64,000 bases of DNA from contig NZ_JACVZE010000001.1 of NCBI RefSeq assembly GCF_015461805.1, positions 1,054,001-1,118,000 of the forward strand, given 5' to 3'. This DNA comes from Pseudomonas pisciculturae (GTDB lineage Bacteria > Pseudomonadota > Gammaproteobacteria > Pseudomonadales > Pseudomonadaceae). The notes under the pieces were generated by a model that ran no database searches, was not told where the DNA came from, and was given only the letters and a program-made list of their open reading frames with translations. This document shows positions 53,193-61,989 of the stretch, piece by piece (the stretch's first letter is position 1; each line of letters starts with the position of its first letter). Made by a program: the position numbers and the translations under genes.

Positions 53193-53524
53193 GGTCGGCT
53201 TATCTGGGGGAGCAAAGGCGCGCATCTTACCCGTAATTCACCCGTCCCAGTTGGGCTGCATAATTTAGACATGCAAAGTTCGGGCGGGATTTTGACGTCA
53301 AGTCCTACAAGTCATCCTACTGGCGTTGTGATGTCGTTTACGGCTTGTATGAGGTCGCTGACAGAGCAGGTCGAAGGCTGCGTCAGGTTGATGATCAAGG
53401 CATCAGCACTCCACTGATGTCAGTGCAATAGGATCGATGCGCGTGAAGGGGGCGCGGTGCACCATATAACAACAGGTTGACGTCGCTCGGCATCCGTCGG
53501 GCGCAGCACTTTCGGGGAAGTACG
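53193..53524. other. Intergenic region between GH17 and the betaine-binding-protein gene
   Basis: A 332-bp divergent spacer without a gene. The one notable element is CACTGA-TG-TCAGTG at 53412-53425, about 100 bp before the binding-protein start, a candidate regulator site. The rest is unremarkable. Confidence 0.4.
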
Positions 53525-54376
53525 ATGAAGATGCGACGACTCTTGGGCGCAGCTGCCACTCTGGTAGTTGCGATGAGCTCCACACTGGCCAGCGCCGACA
53601 GCAAAACCCTGAGCATCGGCTATGTAGATGGCTGGTCTGACAGCGTGGCCACCACCCACGTGGCGGCAGAGGTGATCAAACAAAAGCTCGGTTATGACGT
53701 CAAGCTGCAAGCGGTAGCCACCGGGATCATGTGGCAAGGCGTGGCCACCGGCAAACTCGATGCCATGCTCTCGGCCTGGCTGCCTGTGACTCACGGTGAA
53801 TACTGGACCAAGAACAAAGACAAGGTGGTCGACTACGGCCCCAACTTCAAGGACGCGAAAATCGGCCTGATCGTGCCGGAGTACGTGAAAGCCAAGTCCA
53901 TCGAAGACCTCAAGACCGACACCACCTTCAAGAATAAAATCGTCGGCATCGACGCAGGTTCAGGCGTGATGCTCAAGACCGACGAAGCCATCAAGGCTTA
54001 CGGTCTGGACTACAAGCTGCAAGCCAGTTCGGGCGCGGCGATGATCGCCGAACTGACCCGTGCCGAAGACAAGCAGGAATCCATTGCCGTCACCGGTTGG
54101 GTGCCACACTGGATGTTCGCCAAGTGGAAACTGCGATTCCTGGAAGATCCAAAAGGCATTTATGGTGCTGCTGAAACCGTTAACAGCATCGGCAGCAAAG
54201 GCCTGGAAAAGAAAGCGCCGGAAGTTGCGGCCTTCCTGAAGAAATTCCAGTGGGCTTCCAAGGATGAGATCGGCGAAGTCATGCTGGCGATCCAAGAGGG
54301 CGCCAAGCCTGATGCGGCGGCCAAGGATTGGGTAGCCAAGCACCCTGAGCGTGTAGCTGAGTGGACTGCTAAGTAA
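53525..54376 (+). CDS. Glycine-betaine-type ABC transporter substrate-binding protein
   Basis: A 283-residue secreted protein (signal peptide to about residue 24, LASADS) of the OpuAC family, which binds quaternary amines such as glycine betaine or choline. Aromatic residues for the cation cage can be suggested in YVDGWSD, AWLPVTHGEYW and GWVPHWMFAKW. The ATG at 53525 follows GGGGAAG. No permease or ATPase gene is linked. The ligand is inferred from the family. Confidence 0.88.
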   Translation: MKMRRLLGAAATLVVAMSSTLASADSKTLSIGYVDGWSDSVATTHVAAEVIKQKLGYDVKLQAVATGIMWQGVATGKLDAMLSAWLPVTHGEYWTKNKDKVVDYGPNFKDAKIGLIVPEYVKAKSIEDLKTDTTFKNKIVGIDAGSGVMLKTDEAIKAYGLDYKLQASSGAAMIAELTRAEDKQESIAVTGWVPHWMFAKWKLRFLEDPKGIYGAAETVNSIGSKGLEKKAPEVAAFLKKFQWASKDEIGEVMLAIQEGAKPDAAAKDWVAKHPERVAEWTAK

Positions 54377-54395
54377 GACTGTAGCTGTAACCCAT

Positions 54396-54482
54396 GTGGG
54401 AGGGGGCTTGCCCCCGATGAGGGAGTGTCAGTTGAAATATCAATGACTGACACTCCGCCATCGGGGGCAAGCCCCCTCCCAC
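54396..54482. repeat. REPIN, class I core, facing arms
   Basis: Facing REP units with GGGGGCTTGCCCCC and inner arms GAGTGTCAGT/ACTGACACTC, right after the binding-protein stop. Nearly the same inner arms as the 23461 copy. Confidence 0.9.
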
Positions 54483-54633
54483 ATTGATTTCACCCTCTGT
54501 AAATCCTCCTGCATCCCCAAAAACCCTCGCTACACTCGATCTAAGACTAAGGTCGTCTGGAACCTGTCCCGCAGCCGAATACAGTGGATACGTTCCAAAA
54601 TAATAAAAAAGCTGTGCTGCGAGGATAAAAACA

Positions 54634-54945
54634 ATGAACGACAGCATTTACCTCTCGATTCAAAACAGCCCGCGCTTCAAGGAGCTGGTGAGAAAAAGGG
54701 AACGATTCGCCTGGATTCTCTCGGCAATCATGCTAGGGCTTTACTCCGCTTTCATCCTGTTGATCGCCTACGGGCCACAAGTGCTGGGGGCCAAGATCAG
54801 CCCCGGTTCCTCGATTACCTGGGGCATTCCCCTGGGCGTCGGATTGATTGTGTCCGCCTTCATCCTGACCGGCATCTATGTGCGTCGGGCCAACGGCGAA
54901 TTTGACGACCTGAACAATGCGATTCTCAAGGAGGCTGCGCAATGA
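54634..54945 (+). CDS. DUF485 (YjcH) membrane protein
   Basis: A 103-residue protein with two helices (about 27-47 and 62-82) and the DUF485 N-terminus [20 protein letters not shown]. It is coupled by ATGA to actP, as yjcH-actP normally are. Probably an auxiliary protein of acetate uptake. Confidence 0.9.
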   Translation: MNDSIYLSIQNSPRFKELVRKRERFAWILSAIMLGLYSAFILLIAYGPQVLGAKISPGSSITWGIPLGVGLIVSAFILTGIYVRRANGEFDDLNNAILKEAAQ

Positions 54946-56600
54946 TCGGTCGTCTACTGGCACTACTCGGCGCTTCGTTCTTTGCTCCGGCCCTTTGGGC
55001 TGCGGACGCATTGACCGGTGAAGTGCACAAGCAGCCCCTGAACGTATCGGCCATCGTGATGTTTGTCGCGTTTGTCGGTGCCACCCTGTGCATCACCTAT
55101 TGGGCGTCCAAGCGCAACAAGTCGGCGGCCGACTACTATGCCGCTGGCGGCAAGATCACCGGTTTCCAAAACGGCCTGGCGATTGCGGGCGATTACATGT
55201 CGGCGGCGTCCTTTTTGGGGATTTCCGCGCTGGTGTATACCTCCGGTTATGACGGCCTGATCTACTCGATCGGCTTCCTGGTGGGCTGGCCGATCATTCT
55301 GTTCCTGATCGCCGAGCGCCTGCGTAACCTGGGCAAGTACACCTTTGCCGACGTGGCGTCCTACCGCCTCGGGCAAACCCAGATCCGCAGCCTGTCGGCC
55401 TGTGGTTCCCTGGTGGTGGTGGCGTTCTACCTGATCGCGCAGATGGTAGGCGCAGGCAAGCTGATTCAGCTGCTGTTCGGCCTGGACTACCACGTTGCGG
55501 TGATTCTGGTGGGTATCCTGATGTGCCTGTATGTGCTGTTCGGCGGCATGCTGGCGACCACGTGGGTGCAGATCATCAAGGCGGTGCTGCTGCTGTCCGG
55601 TGCGTCGTTCATGGCGTTGATGGTAATGAAGCACGTCAACTTCGACTTCAACGCACTGTTCGCCGAGGCGATCAAGGTTCACCCTAAAGGCGAGGCGATC
55701 ATGAGCCCCGGCGGCTTGGTGAAAGACCCGATTTCGGCATTCTCCCTCGGGCTTGCGCTGATGTTCGGTACCGCTGGCCTGCCACATATCCTGATGCGCT
55801 TCTTCACCGTCAGCGATGCTAAAGAAGCGCGCAAAAGCGTGTTCTACGCCACGGGTTTCATCGGTTACTTCTACATTCTGACCTTTATCATCGGCTTCGG
55901 CGCGATCCTGCTGGTCAGTACCAACCCGGCGTTCAAAGATGCTGCAGGCGCCTTGCTTGGCGGTAACAACATGGCGGCGGTGCACCTGGCCAACGCGGTG
56001 GGCGGCAGTATCTTCCTGGGCTTCATCTCGGCTGTGGCGTTCGCCACCATCCTCGCGGTGGTTGCCGGCTTGACCCTGGCGGGTGCTTCGGCGGTGTCCC
56101 ATGACCTGTATGCCAGCGTGATCAAGAAAGGCAAAGCCAACGATAAGGATGAGATTCGCGTCTCGAAGATCACCACTATCGCCTTGGGCGTACTGGCTAT
56201 CGGCCTGGGGATCCTGTTCGAAAGCCAGAACATCGCGTTCATGGTTGGCCTGGCGTTCTCCATTGCGGCCAGTTGTAACTTCCCGGTGTTGCTGCTTTCC
56301 ATGTACTGGAAAAACCTCACCACCCGTGGCGCCATGATTGGCGGCTGGCTGGGCTTGATCAGTGCCGTGGGCCTGATGGTGCTCGGCCCGACCATTTGGG
56401 TGTCGATCCTGCACCATGAGAAAGCTATCTTCCCTTACGAATACCCGGCGCTGTTCTCGATGATCATTGCGTTCGTCGGCATCTGGTTCTTCTCCATCAC
56501 CGACAAGTCGGCGGCGGCAGAGAAAGAGCGTGCGCTGTACTTCCCGCAGTTTGTGCGTTCGCAGACTGGCTTGGGGGCGAGCGGGGCGGTTAATCACTAA
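54942..56600 (+). CDS. actP: Cation/acetate symporter ActP
   Basis: A 552-residue SSSF transporter (about 13 helices after an N-terminal signal-like helix) that takes up acetate with Na+/H+. The segments [40 protein letters not shown] and the [15 protein letters not shown] signature are typical of ActP. The N-terminus is probably cleaved after ALWA. No acs gene is adjacent. A rho-independent terminator follows. Confidence 0.95.
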   Translation: MIGRLLALLGASFFAPALWAADALTGEVHKQPLNVSAIVMFVAFVGATLCITYWASKRNKSAADYYAAGGKITGFQNGLAIAGDYMSAASFLGISALVYTSGYDGLIYSIGFLVGWPIILFLIAERLRNLGKYTFADVASYRLGQTQIRSLSACGSLVVVAFYLIAQMVGAGKLIQLLFGLDYHVAVILVGILMCLYVLFGGMLATTWVQIIKAVLLLSGASFMALMVMKHVNFDFNALFAEAIKVHPKGEAIMSPGGLVKDPISAFSLGLALMFGTAGLPHILMRFFTVSDAKEARKSVFYATGFIGYFYILTFIIGFGAILLVSTNPAFKDAAGALLGGNNMAAVHLANAVGGSIFLGFISAVAFATILAVVAGLTLAGASAVSHDLYASVIKKGKANDKDEIRVSKITTIALGVLAIGLGILFESQNIAFMVGLAFSIAASCNFPVLLLSMYWKNLTTRGAMIGGWLGLISAVGLMVLGPTIWVSILHHEKAIFPYEYPALFSMIIAFVGIWFFSITDKSAAAEKERALYFPQFVRSQTGLGASGAVNH

Positions 56601-56618
56601 GGTTGTGGTTGGGTAAGA

Positions 56619-56652
56619 AATGCCCCGGTCGAAAGGCCGGGGTATTTTTTTG
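56619..56652 (+). terminator. Intrinsic terminator of yjcH-actP
   Basis: AATGCCCCGGTC (56619-56630), GAAA loop, and GGCCGGGGTATT (56635-56646) with following T-run. Confidence 0.85.
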
Positions 56653-56683
56653 CCTGGGGTTATGGGGTGGCTGTCCGGGCCTC

Positions 56684-56765
56684 ATCGCAGGCAAGCCAGC
56701 TCCCACATTCGACCGGGTACATCCCTTGGAATGCATTCAAATGTGGGAGCTGGCTTGCCTGCGAT
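56684..56765. repeat. REP pair, class II core, outward pointing
   Basis: Reverse unit 56684-56706 and forward unit 56743-56765 with GGGAGCTGGCTTGC; between the actP and gltA terminators. Confidence 0.9.
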
Positions 56766-56790
56766 GGCGATGGTGCTGGCGAAACAAACA

Positions 56791-56820
56791 AAAACGGCCT
56801 CCGCTAAGGGAGGCCGTTTT
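56791..56820 (-). terminator. Intrinsic terminator of gltA
   Basis: AAAACGGCCTCC (56791-56802) pairs with GGAGGCCGTTTT (56809-56820) across a 6-nt loop; on the minus strand a T-run follows the stem. Confidence 0.85.
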
Positions 56821-56842
56821 CAATTGCAGCTAAGCGTAACGC

Positions 56843-58132
56843 TTACTTGCGATCTTCCAGCTTGGAGATGTCACGCGACTCGTAGCCGGTGTACAGCTGG
56901 CGCGGGCGGCCAATCTTGTACGGGCTGGAGAGCATTTCTTTCCAGTGGGAGATCCAGCCCACGGTCCGCGCCAGGGCGAAGATCACGGTGAACATGCTGG
57001 TTGGAATGCCGATCGCCTTGAGGATGATCCCCGAGTAGAAGTCGACGTTCGGGTACAGCGAGCGTTCGATGAAGTACGGATCGGTCAGGGCGATCTCTTC
57101 CAGGCGCATGGCCAGTTCGAGTTGCGGATCGTTCTTGATGCCCAGTTCCTTCAACACTTCGTCGCAGGTCTTCTTCATCACGGTGGCGCGCGGGTCGCGG
57201 TTCTTGTAGACCCGGTGACCGAAGCCCATCAACTTGAACGGATCGTTCTTGTCCTTGGCCTTGGCGATGAACTTGTCGATGTTGGAGACATCGCCGATTT
57301 CATCGAGCATGGTCAATACGGCTTCGTTCGCACCGCCGTGGGCAGGGCCCCACAGTGCAGCGATACCGGCGGCGATACAGGCGAACGGGTTGGCACCCGA
57401 AGAGCCGGCCAGACGTACGGTAGAAGTCGAGGCGTTCTGTTCGTGGTCGGCGTGGAGGATGAAGATCTTGTCCATCGCGGCGGCCAGTACCGGGCTGATC
57501 GGTTTGATCTCGCACGGGGTGTTGAACATCATGTGCAGGAAGTTTTCCGCGTACGTCAGGTCGTTGCGCGGGTACATCATGGGTTGGCCCATGGAGTACT
57601 TGTAAACCATCGCGGCCAGGGTCGGCATCTTGGCAACCAGGCGGATCGCGGAGATTTCGCGATGCTGCGGGTTATTGATGTCGAGGGAGTCGTGATAGAA
57701 GGCCGACAGGGCGCCGACTACACCGCACATGACAGCCATCGGGTGGGCGTCGCGACGGAAGCCGTTGAAGAAGGTCTTCAACTGCTCGTGAACCATGGTG
57801 TGGTTCTTAACGGTGCTGACGAACTGGGCTTTTTGCTCGGCTGTTGGCAGTTCGCCATTTAGCAGCAGGTAGCAGGTTTCCAGGTAGTCCGACTTTTCAG
57901 CCAGTTGCTCGATCGGGTAGCCCCGATGCAGCAGAATGCCATTGTCGCCATCGATATAGGTGATCTTCGACTCGCAAGAGGCGGTCGACATGAAGCCTGG
58001 GTCGAAAGTGAAACGGCCCGTGGCCGTCAGGCCCCGTACGTCGATAACATCGGGACCAACGGTGCCGGTTAAAATGGGCAGCTCGACGGGGGCTGCGCCC
58101 TCGATGATCAACTGCGCTTTTTTGTCAGCCAT
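56843..58132 (-). CDS. gltA: Citrate synthase
   Basis: The 429-residue type II citrate synthase joins acetyl-CoA and oxaloacetate, the first step of the TCA cycle. The catalytic His residues lie in [13 protein letters not shown] and [14 protein letters not shown], the Asp in the [10 protein letters not shown] segment. The start at 58132 is preceded by AGGAGG 5-7 nt upstream. It is divergent from sdhCDAB, with promoters for both in the 364-bp spacer. Confidence 0.97.
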   Translation of the reverse strand: MADKKAQLIIEGAAPVELPILTGTVGPDVIDVRGLTATGRFTFDPGFMSTASCESKITYIDGDNGILLHRGYPIEQLAEKSDYLETCYLLLNGELPTAEQKAQFVSTVKNHTMVHEQLKTFFNGFRRDAHPMAVMCGVVGALSAFYHDSLDINNPQHREISAIRLVAKMPTLAAMVYKYSMGQPMMYPRNDLTYAENFLHMMFNTPCEIKPISPVLAAAMDKIFILHADHEQNASTSTVRLAGSSGANPFACIAAGIAALWGPAHGGANEAVLTMLDEIGDVSNIDKFIAKAKDKNDPFKLMGFGHRVYKNRDPRATVMKKTCDEVLKELGIKNDPQLELAMRLEEIALTDPYFIERSLYPNVDFYSGIILKAIGIPTSMFTVIFALARTVGWISHWKEMLSSPYKIGRPRQLYTGYESRDISKLEDRK

Positions 58133-58190
58133 GTGGCCTCCTATTTATGCTTCAAATCATCAGACAGACCCCCCACGCAGGGCCCGCACC

Positions 58191-58218
58191 ACTATATTGA
58201 TATAAATCCAGATGTCAA
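58191..58218 (-). promoter_or_regulatory. gltA promoter
   Basis: On the minus strand TTGACA (58218-58213), a 16-bp spacer and TATAGT (58196-58191) fit a strong sigma70 promoter, about 60 nt before the gltA start. Confidence 0.7.
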
Positions 58219-58332
58219 TTTGCCTAAAGTCTTGCGCCAGAAGGCTTTAACCGTACTTTTTCCTCGAAATTGACTGCCATTTACGCCTTTTATCCCGCCA
58301 GCGCAATCCGCTATTAGGGTGAGGCGGGCGCG

Positions 58333-58361
58333 TTGTCATTAGTAACCTAACTGTCTATACT
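58333..58361 (+). promoter_or_regulatory. sdhCDAB promoter
   Basis: TTGTCA (58333-58338), 17-bp spacer, TATACT (58356-58361). The predicted transcript starts near 58368, leaving a leader of about 128 nt before sdhC; that leader shows no ORF. Fe-responsive sRNA control (PrrF) is known for sdh in P. aeruginosa; no site was proved here. Confidence 0.7.
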
Positions 58362-58496
58362 CGGCCACCGACCGCCAAGGGCTTTTGGGCTTGCTTTCAT
58401 TGGGGGTCGCACTCCCTGGGTGGTGCTACCTGACCAGTGCACTCCCCTACAACTTTGCCCTGATTGTTAGGGGCTCTTCAGTGTGAAAAAAAAGCC

Positions 58497-58874
58497 GTGA
58501 AGAATAGCCAACGACCTGTAAACCTAGACCTAAGGACCATCAAACTCCCCATCACCGGCGTTACGTCGTTCCTGCACCGTGTTTCCGGCATCATCCTGTT
58601 CCTGGGCCTGGGCATCATGCTTTATGCATTGAGCAAATCCCTGGGTTCCGAGGAAGGTTACGCCGAGGTGAAGGCATGCTTGACCAGCCCGCTGGCCAAG
58701 TTCGTAGCATGGGGCCTCCTGTCCGCTCTGCTGTATCACCTGGTAGCCGGTGTGCGCCACTTGATCATGGATGCGGGTATCGGTGAGACGCTGGAAGGCG
58801 GCCGCCTGGGCTCGAAAATCATCATCGCCATTTCCGTGGTGTTGATCGTTCTGGCAGGAGTTTGGATATGGTAA
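58497..58874 (+). CDS. sdhC: Succinate dehydrogenase cytochrome b556 subunit
   Basis: A 125-residue membrane anchor with three helices. RPVNLDLRTIKLPITGVTSFLHRVSG includes the quinone-site Ser/Arg region, and HLVAGVRHLIMDAG the heme His. GTG at 58497 gives the usual length; a frame from 58464 is rejected. It overlaps sdhD by 7 bp. Confidence 0.95.
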   Translation: MKNSQRPVNLDLRTIKLPITGVTSFLHRVSGIILFLGLGIMLYALSKSLGSEEGYAEVKACLTSPLAKFVAWGLLSALLYHLVAGVRHLIMDAGIGETLEGGRLGSKIIIAISVVLIVLAGVWIW

Positions 58875-59236
58875 CCAGCGTTACGAACCTTTCGCGTTCG
58901 GGCCTCTATGACTGGATGGCACAACGTGTGTCTGCGGTCGTTCTCGCGGCTTATTTCATTTTCCTGATCGGATACCTCGTCGCAAACCCAGGCATTGGCT
59001 ATGAGCAATGGCACGGCCTGTTTGCCCACAATGCGATGCGAATCTTCAGTCTGCTGGCCCTTGTAGCCCTGGGCGCACACGCCTGGGTTGGCATGTGGAC
59101 CATCGCGACCGACTACCTGACGCCGATGGCGCTGGGCAAGTCCGCGACAGCAGTACGTTTTCTCTTCCAGGCAGTCTGCGGCGTCGCGATGTTCGCTTAC
59201 TTCGTCTGGGGTGTGCAGATTCTTTGGGGTATCTGA
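58868..59236 (+). CDS. sdhD: Succinate dehydrogenase membrane anchor subunit
   Basis: A 122-residue three-helix protein (GLYDWMAQRVSAVVLAAYFIFLIGY; heme-side His in ALGAHAWVGMWTIATDYL). It forms the quinone site with SdhC. ATG 58868 lies in the end of sdhC; sdhA follows 3 bp after its stop. Confidence 0.95.
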   Translation: MVTSVTNLSRSGLYDWMAQRVSAVVLAAYFIFLIGYLVANPGIGYEQWHGLFAHNAMRIFSLLALVALGAHAWVGMWTIATDYLTPMALGKSATAVRFLFQAVCGVAMFAYFVWGVQILWGI

Positions 59237-59239
59237 TTC

Positions 59240-61012
59240 ATGGCTAACATTCCAACTATTTCATTCGACGCCATCATTATTGGTGGCGGCGGTGCTGGCA
59301 TGCGCGCTGCACTGCAGCTGGCCCAGGGCGGTCACAAGACTGCCGTGATCACCAAGGTGTTCCCGACGCGTTCCCACACCGTATCGGCCCAGGGTGGCAT
59401 CACCTGCGCCATCGCTTCCGCCGACCCGAACGATGACTGGCGCTGGCACATGTACGATACCGTCAAGGGTTCCGACTACATCGGTGACCAGGACGCTATC
59501 GAATACATGTGTCAGGAAGGCCCGGCCGCGGTGTTCGAACTGGACCACATGGGTCTGCCGTTCTCCCGTACCGAACAAGGCCGTATCTACCAGCGTCCAT
59601 TCGGCGGTCAGTCGAAGGATTACGGTAAAGGCGGGCAGGCTGCCCGTACCTGCGCCGCGTCCGACCGTACTGGTCACGCGCTGCTGCACACCCTTTATCA
59701 GGGCAACCTGAAAGCCGGTACCACGTTCCTGAACGAGTACTACGCTGTCGACCTGGTGAAGAACTCCCAAGGCGAGTTCGTCGGTGTGATCGCCATCTGC
59801 ATCGAAACCGGTGAAACCACCTACATCCGTGCCAAGGCCACCGTGCTGGCGACCGGCGGTGCAGGCCGTATCTACGCTTCGACCACCAACGCCCTGATCA
59901 ACACCGGTGACGGCGTAGGCATGGCGCTGCGTGCTGGCGTGCCGGTACAAGACATTGAAATGTGGCAGTTCCACCCGACCGGCATCGCCGGCGCTGGTGT
60001 ACTGGTTACCGAAGGTTGCCGTGGTGAAGGTGGATACCTGATCAACAAGCATGGCGAGCGTTTCATGGAGCGTTATGCTCCGAACGCGAAAGACCTGGCT
60101 GGCCGTGACGTTGTTGCTCGTTCGATGGTTAAAGAAATCATCGCCGGTAACGGCTGTGGCCCGAACGGCGACCACGTGATGCTCAAGCTCGATCACCTGG
60201 GCGAGGAAGTGCTGCACAGCCGCCTGCCAGGTATCTGTGAGCTGTCCAAGACCTTTGCTCACGTTGACCCGGTACTGGCGCCAGTACCAGTGGTTCCGAC
60301 TTGCCACTATATGATGGGCGGCGTGCCGACCAACATTCATGGCCAGGCGATCACCCAGAACGCCGAAGGCGTGGACGAGATCATCCACGGTCTGTTCGCT
60401 GTAGGCGAAGTGGCTTGCGTATCGGTACACGGTGCCAACCGTCTGGGCGGCAACTCGCTGCTCGACCTGGTGGTATTCGGCCGTGCTGCTGGCCTGCACC
60501 TGGAAAAAGCGCTGACTGACGGCATCGAATACGATGACGCCACCGACGCCAACATCGAAGCTGCCCTGGCGCGTCTGAATGCTCTGAACGAGCGTACCGA
60601 TGGCGAAGACGTGGCAACCCTGCGTCGCGAGCTGCAAAGCTGCATGCAGAACTACTTCGGTGTGTTCCGTACCGGCGAATACATGCAGAAGGGCATTGCC
60701 CAGTTGGCCGACCTGCGCACGCGCATCGCCAACGTCAAGATCAACGATAAGAGCCAGGCGTTCAACACCGCTCGTATCGAAGCCCTTGAGCTGCAAAACC
60801 TGCTGGAAGTGGCCGAAGCGACCGCAATCGCTGCCGAGGTTCGTAAAGAATCCCGTGGTGCCCACGCCCGTGAAGACTTTGAAGACCGCGACGACGAAAA
60901 CTGGTTGTGCCACACCCTGTACTTCCCGGGTGACAAGCGCGTAACCAAGCGTGCCGTGAACTTCTCGCCGAAGACGGTTCCGACGTTTGAACCGAAGATT
61001 CGGACTTACTAA
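59240..61012 (+). CDS. sdhA: Succinate dehydrogenase flavoprotein subunit
   Basis: The 590-residue FAD subunit oxidises succinate to fumarate. [13 protein letters not shown] binds FAD, the covalent-FAD His is in [11 protein letters not shown], and active-site residues lie in [11 protein letters not shown] and [11 protein letters not shown]. It is complete and of normal length. Confidence 0.97.
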   Translation: MANIPTISFDAIIIGGGGAGMRAALQLAQGGHKTAVITKVFPTRSHTVSAQGGITCAIASADPNDDWRWHMYDTVKGSDYIGDQDAIEYMCQEGPAAVFELDHMGLPFSRTEQGRIYQRPFGGQSKDYGKGGQAARTCAASDRTGHALLHTLYQGNLKAGTTFLNEYYAVDLVKNSQGEFVGVIAICIETGETTYIRAKATVLATGGAGRIYASTTNALINTGDGVGMALRAGVPVQDIEMWQFHPTGIAGAGVLVTEGCRGEGGYLINKHGERFMERYAPNAKDLAGRDVVARSMVKEIIAGNGCGPNGDHVMLKLDHLGEEVLHSRLPGICELSKTFAHVDPVLAPVPVVPTCHYMMGGVPTNIHGQAITQNAEGVDEIIHGLFAVGEVACVSVHGANRLGGNSLLDLVVFGRAAGLHLEKALTDGIEYDDATDANIEAALARLNALNERTDGEDVATLRRELQSCMQNYFGVFRTGEYMQKGIAQLADLRTRIANVKINDKSQAFNTARIEALELQNLLEVAEATAIAAEVRKESRGAHAREDFEDRDDENWLCHTLYFPGDKRVTKRAVNFSPKTVPTFEPKIRTY

Positions 61013-61023
61013 GGGTGGCTGCC

Positions 61024-61728
61024 ATGTTGAAAGTCAGTGTTTATCGCTACAACCCTGATCAGGACGCTGCGCCGTTCATGCAGGAGTTCCAGGTCGATAC
61101 CGGTGGTAAAGACCTGATGGTGCTGGATGTATTGGCACTGATCAAAGAGCAGGACGAAGGCTTCTCGTATCGTCGCTCTTGCCGTGAAGGTGTGTGCGGT
61201 TCCGACGGCATGAACATCAACGGTAAAAACGGCCTGGCGTGCATCACGCCGCTGTCTGCCGTGGTTAAAGGCAACAAGCTGATCGTTCGTCCTCTGCCAG
61301 GTTTGCCGGTTATCCGTGACCTGGTCGTCGATATGAGCATCTTCTACAAGCAATACGAGAAAGTTAAGCCGTTCCTGCAGAACGACACGCCGGCTCCGGC
61401 CATCGAGCGTCTGCAGTCCCCGGAAGAGCGTGAGAAGCTTGACGGTCTGTACGAGTGCATCCTGTGCGCTTGCTGCTCGACCTCTTGCCCGTCCTTCTGG
61501 TGGAACCCGGACAAGTTCCTGGGCCCAGCTGCCCTGCTGCAAGCGTACCGCTTCCTGGCAGACAGCCGTGACACCAAGACATCCGAGCGTCTGGCTTCGC
61601 TGGATGACCCGTTCAGCGTATTCCGCTGCCGCGGGATCATGAACTGCGTCAACGTATGTCCCAAAGGCCTGAACCCGACTAAGGCCATTGGTCACATCCG
61701 TAACATGCTGCTGCAAAGCGGCGTGTAA
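61024..61728 (+). CDS. sdhB: Succinate dehydrogenase iron-sulfur subunit
   Basis: A 234-residue protein with three cluster sites: [2Fe-2S] SCREGVCGSDGM...LAC, [4Fe-4S] CILCACCSTSC, and [3Fe-4S] CRGIMNCVNVCPKGL. The start is ATG 61024; a GTG three codons upstream is possible. A terminator follows. Confidence 0.97.
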   Translation: MLKVSVYRYNPDQDAAPFMQEFQVDTGGKDLMVLDVLALIKEQDEGFSYRRSCREGVCGSDGMNINGKNGLACITPLSAVVKGNKLIVRPLPGLPVIRDLVVDMSIFYKQYEKVKPFLQNDTPAPAIERLQSPEEREKLDGLYECILCACCSTSCPSFWWNPDKFLGPAALLQAYRFLADSRDTKTSERLASLDDPFSVFRCRGIMNCVNVCPKGLNPTKAIGHIRNMLLQSGV

Positions 61729-61768
61729 CGACGTTGTAGTAAAAGCAGGACCGTTGTGCCCGTAAATG

Positions 61769-61802
61769 CTACGGCGCAGGCTTCAACCGGCGCCGTAGTT
61801 TT
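61769..61802 (+). terminator. Hairpin after sdhB
   Basis: CTACGGCGC (61769-61777) and its complement (61790-61798) form a 9-bp stem followed by TTTT. It may give partial termination between sdh and sucA. Confidence 0.65.
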
Positions 61803-61865
61803 AACTTGAGCAGCGACTTACAAAGCCGCAGCTCTTATTTTGAAGAAATGAGACAAGCAGGGGCA

Positions 61866-61989
61866 TTCGGGTTGGTACCCGAACTATCAGCGTGATCCTA
61901 AGTGGCTTGTTTTGGTCGCTGCACTTGGCCTTTTGCAAGCAAACTCGGTGTTTTCGCCGGTGGTGTCCCCAAATCGAGGGTGACCAAGC
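61866..61989 (+). ncRNA. Possible structured sucA leader
   Basis: The 187 nt between the sdh terminator and sucA contain a perfect hairpin TTCGGGT-TGGT-ACCCGAA (61866-61883) and further partly complementary runs (AAGTGGCTTG and GCAAGCAAA region, 61910-61950). A sucA-II RNA motif has been described upstream of sucA in Pseudomonas; I cannot align it from memory, so this is a position-based suggestion. Confidence 0.35.

Noticed and set aside
54558..54575. Sigma54 promoter for actP
   Set aside because: Only the GG and GC steps match; the -12 element reads CCGC, too weak to annotate as a promoter.
54963..56597. 544-codon minus-strand frame opposite actP
   Set aside because: The plus strand encodes a full-length ActP; the antisense translation shows no membrane segments or known motifs.
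23461..56765. Repeated GGCTTGCC-type elements as a CRISPR array
   Set aside because: The copies are dispersed singly or in inverted pairs between genes, not in tandem with spacers, and no cas genes are present. They are REP/REPIN elements.
59261..60913. 550-codon minus-strand frame opposite sdhA
   Set aside because: Shadow of a complete SdhA with its FAD-binding motifs.
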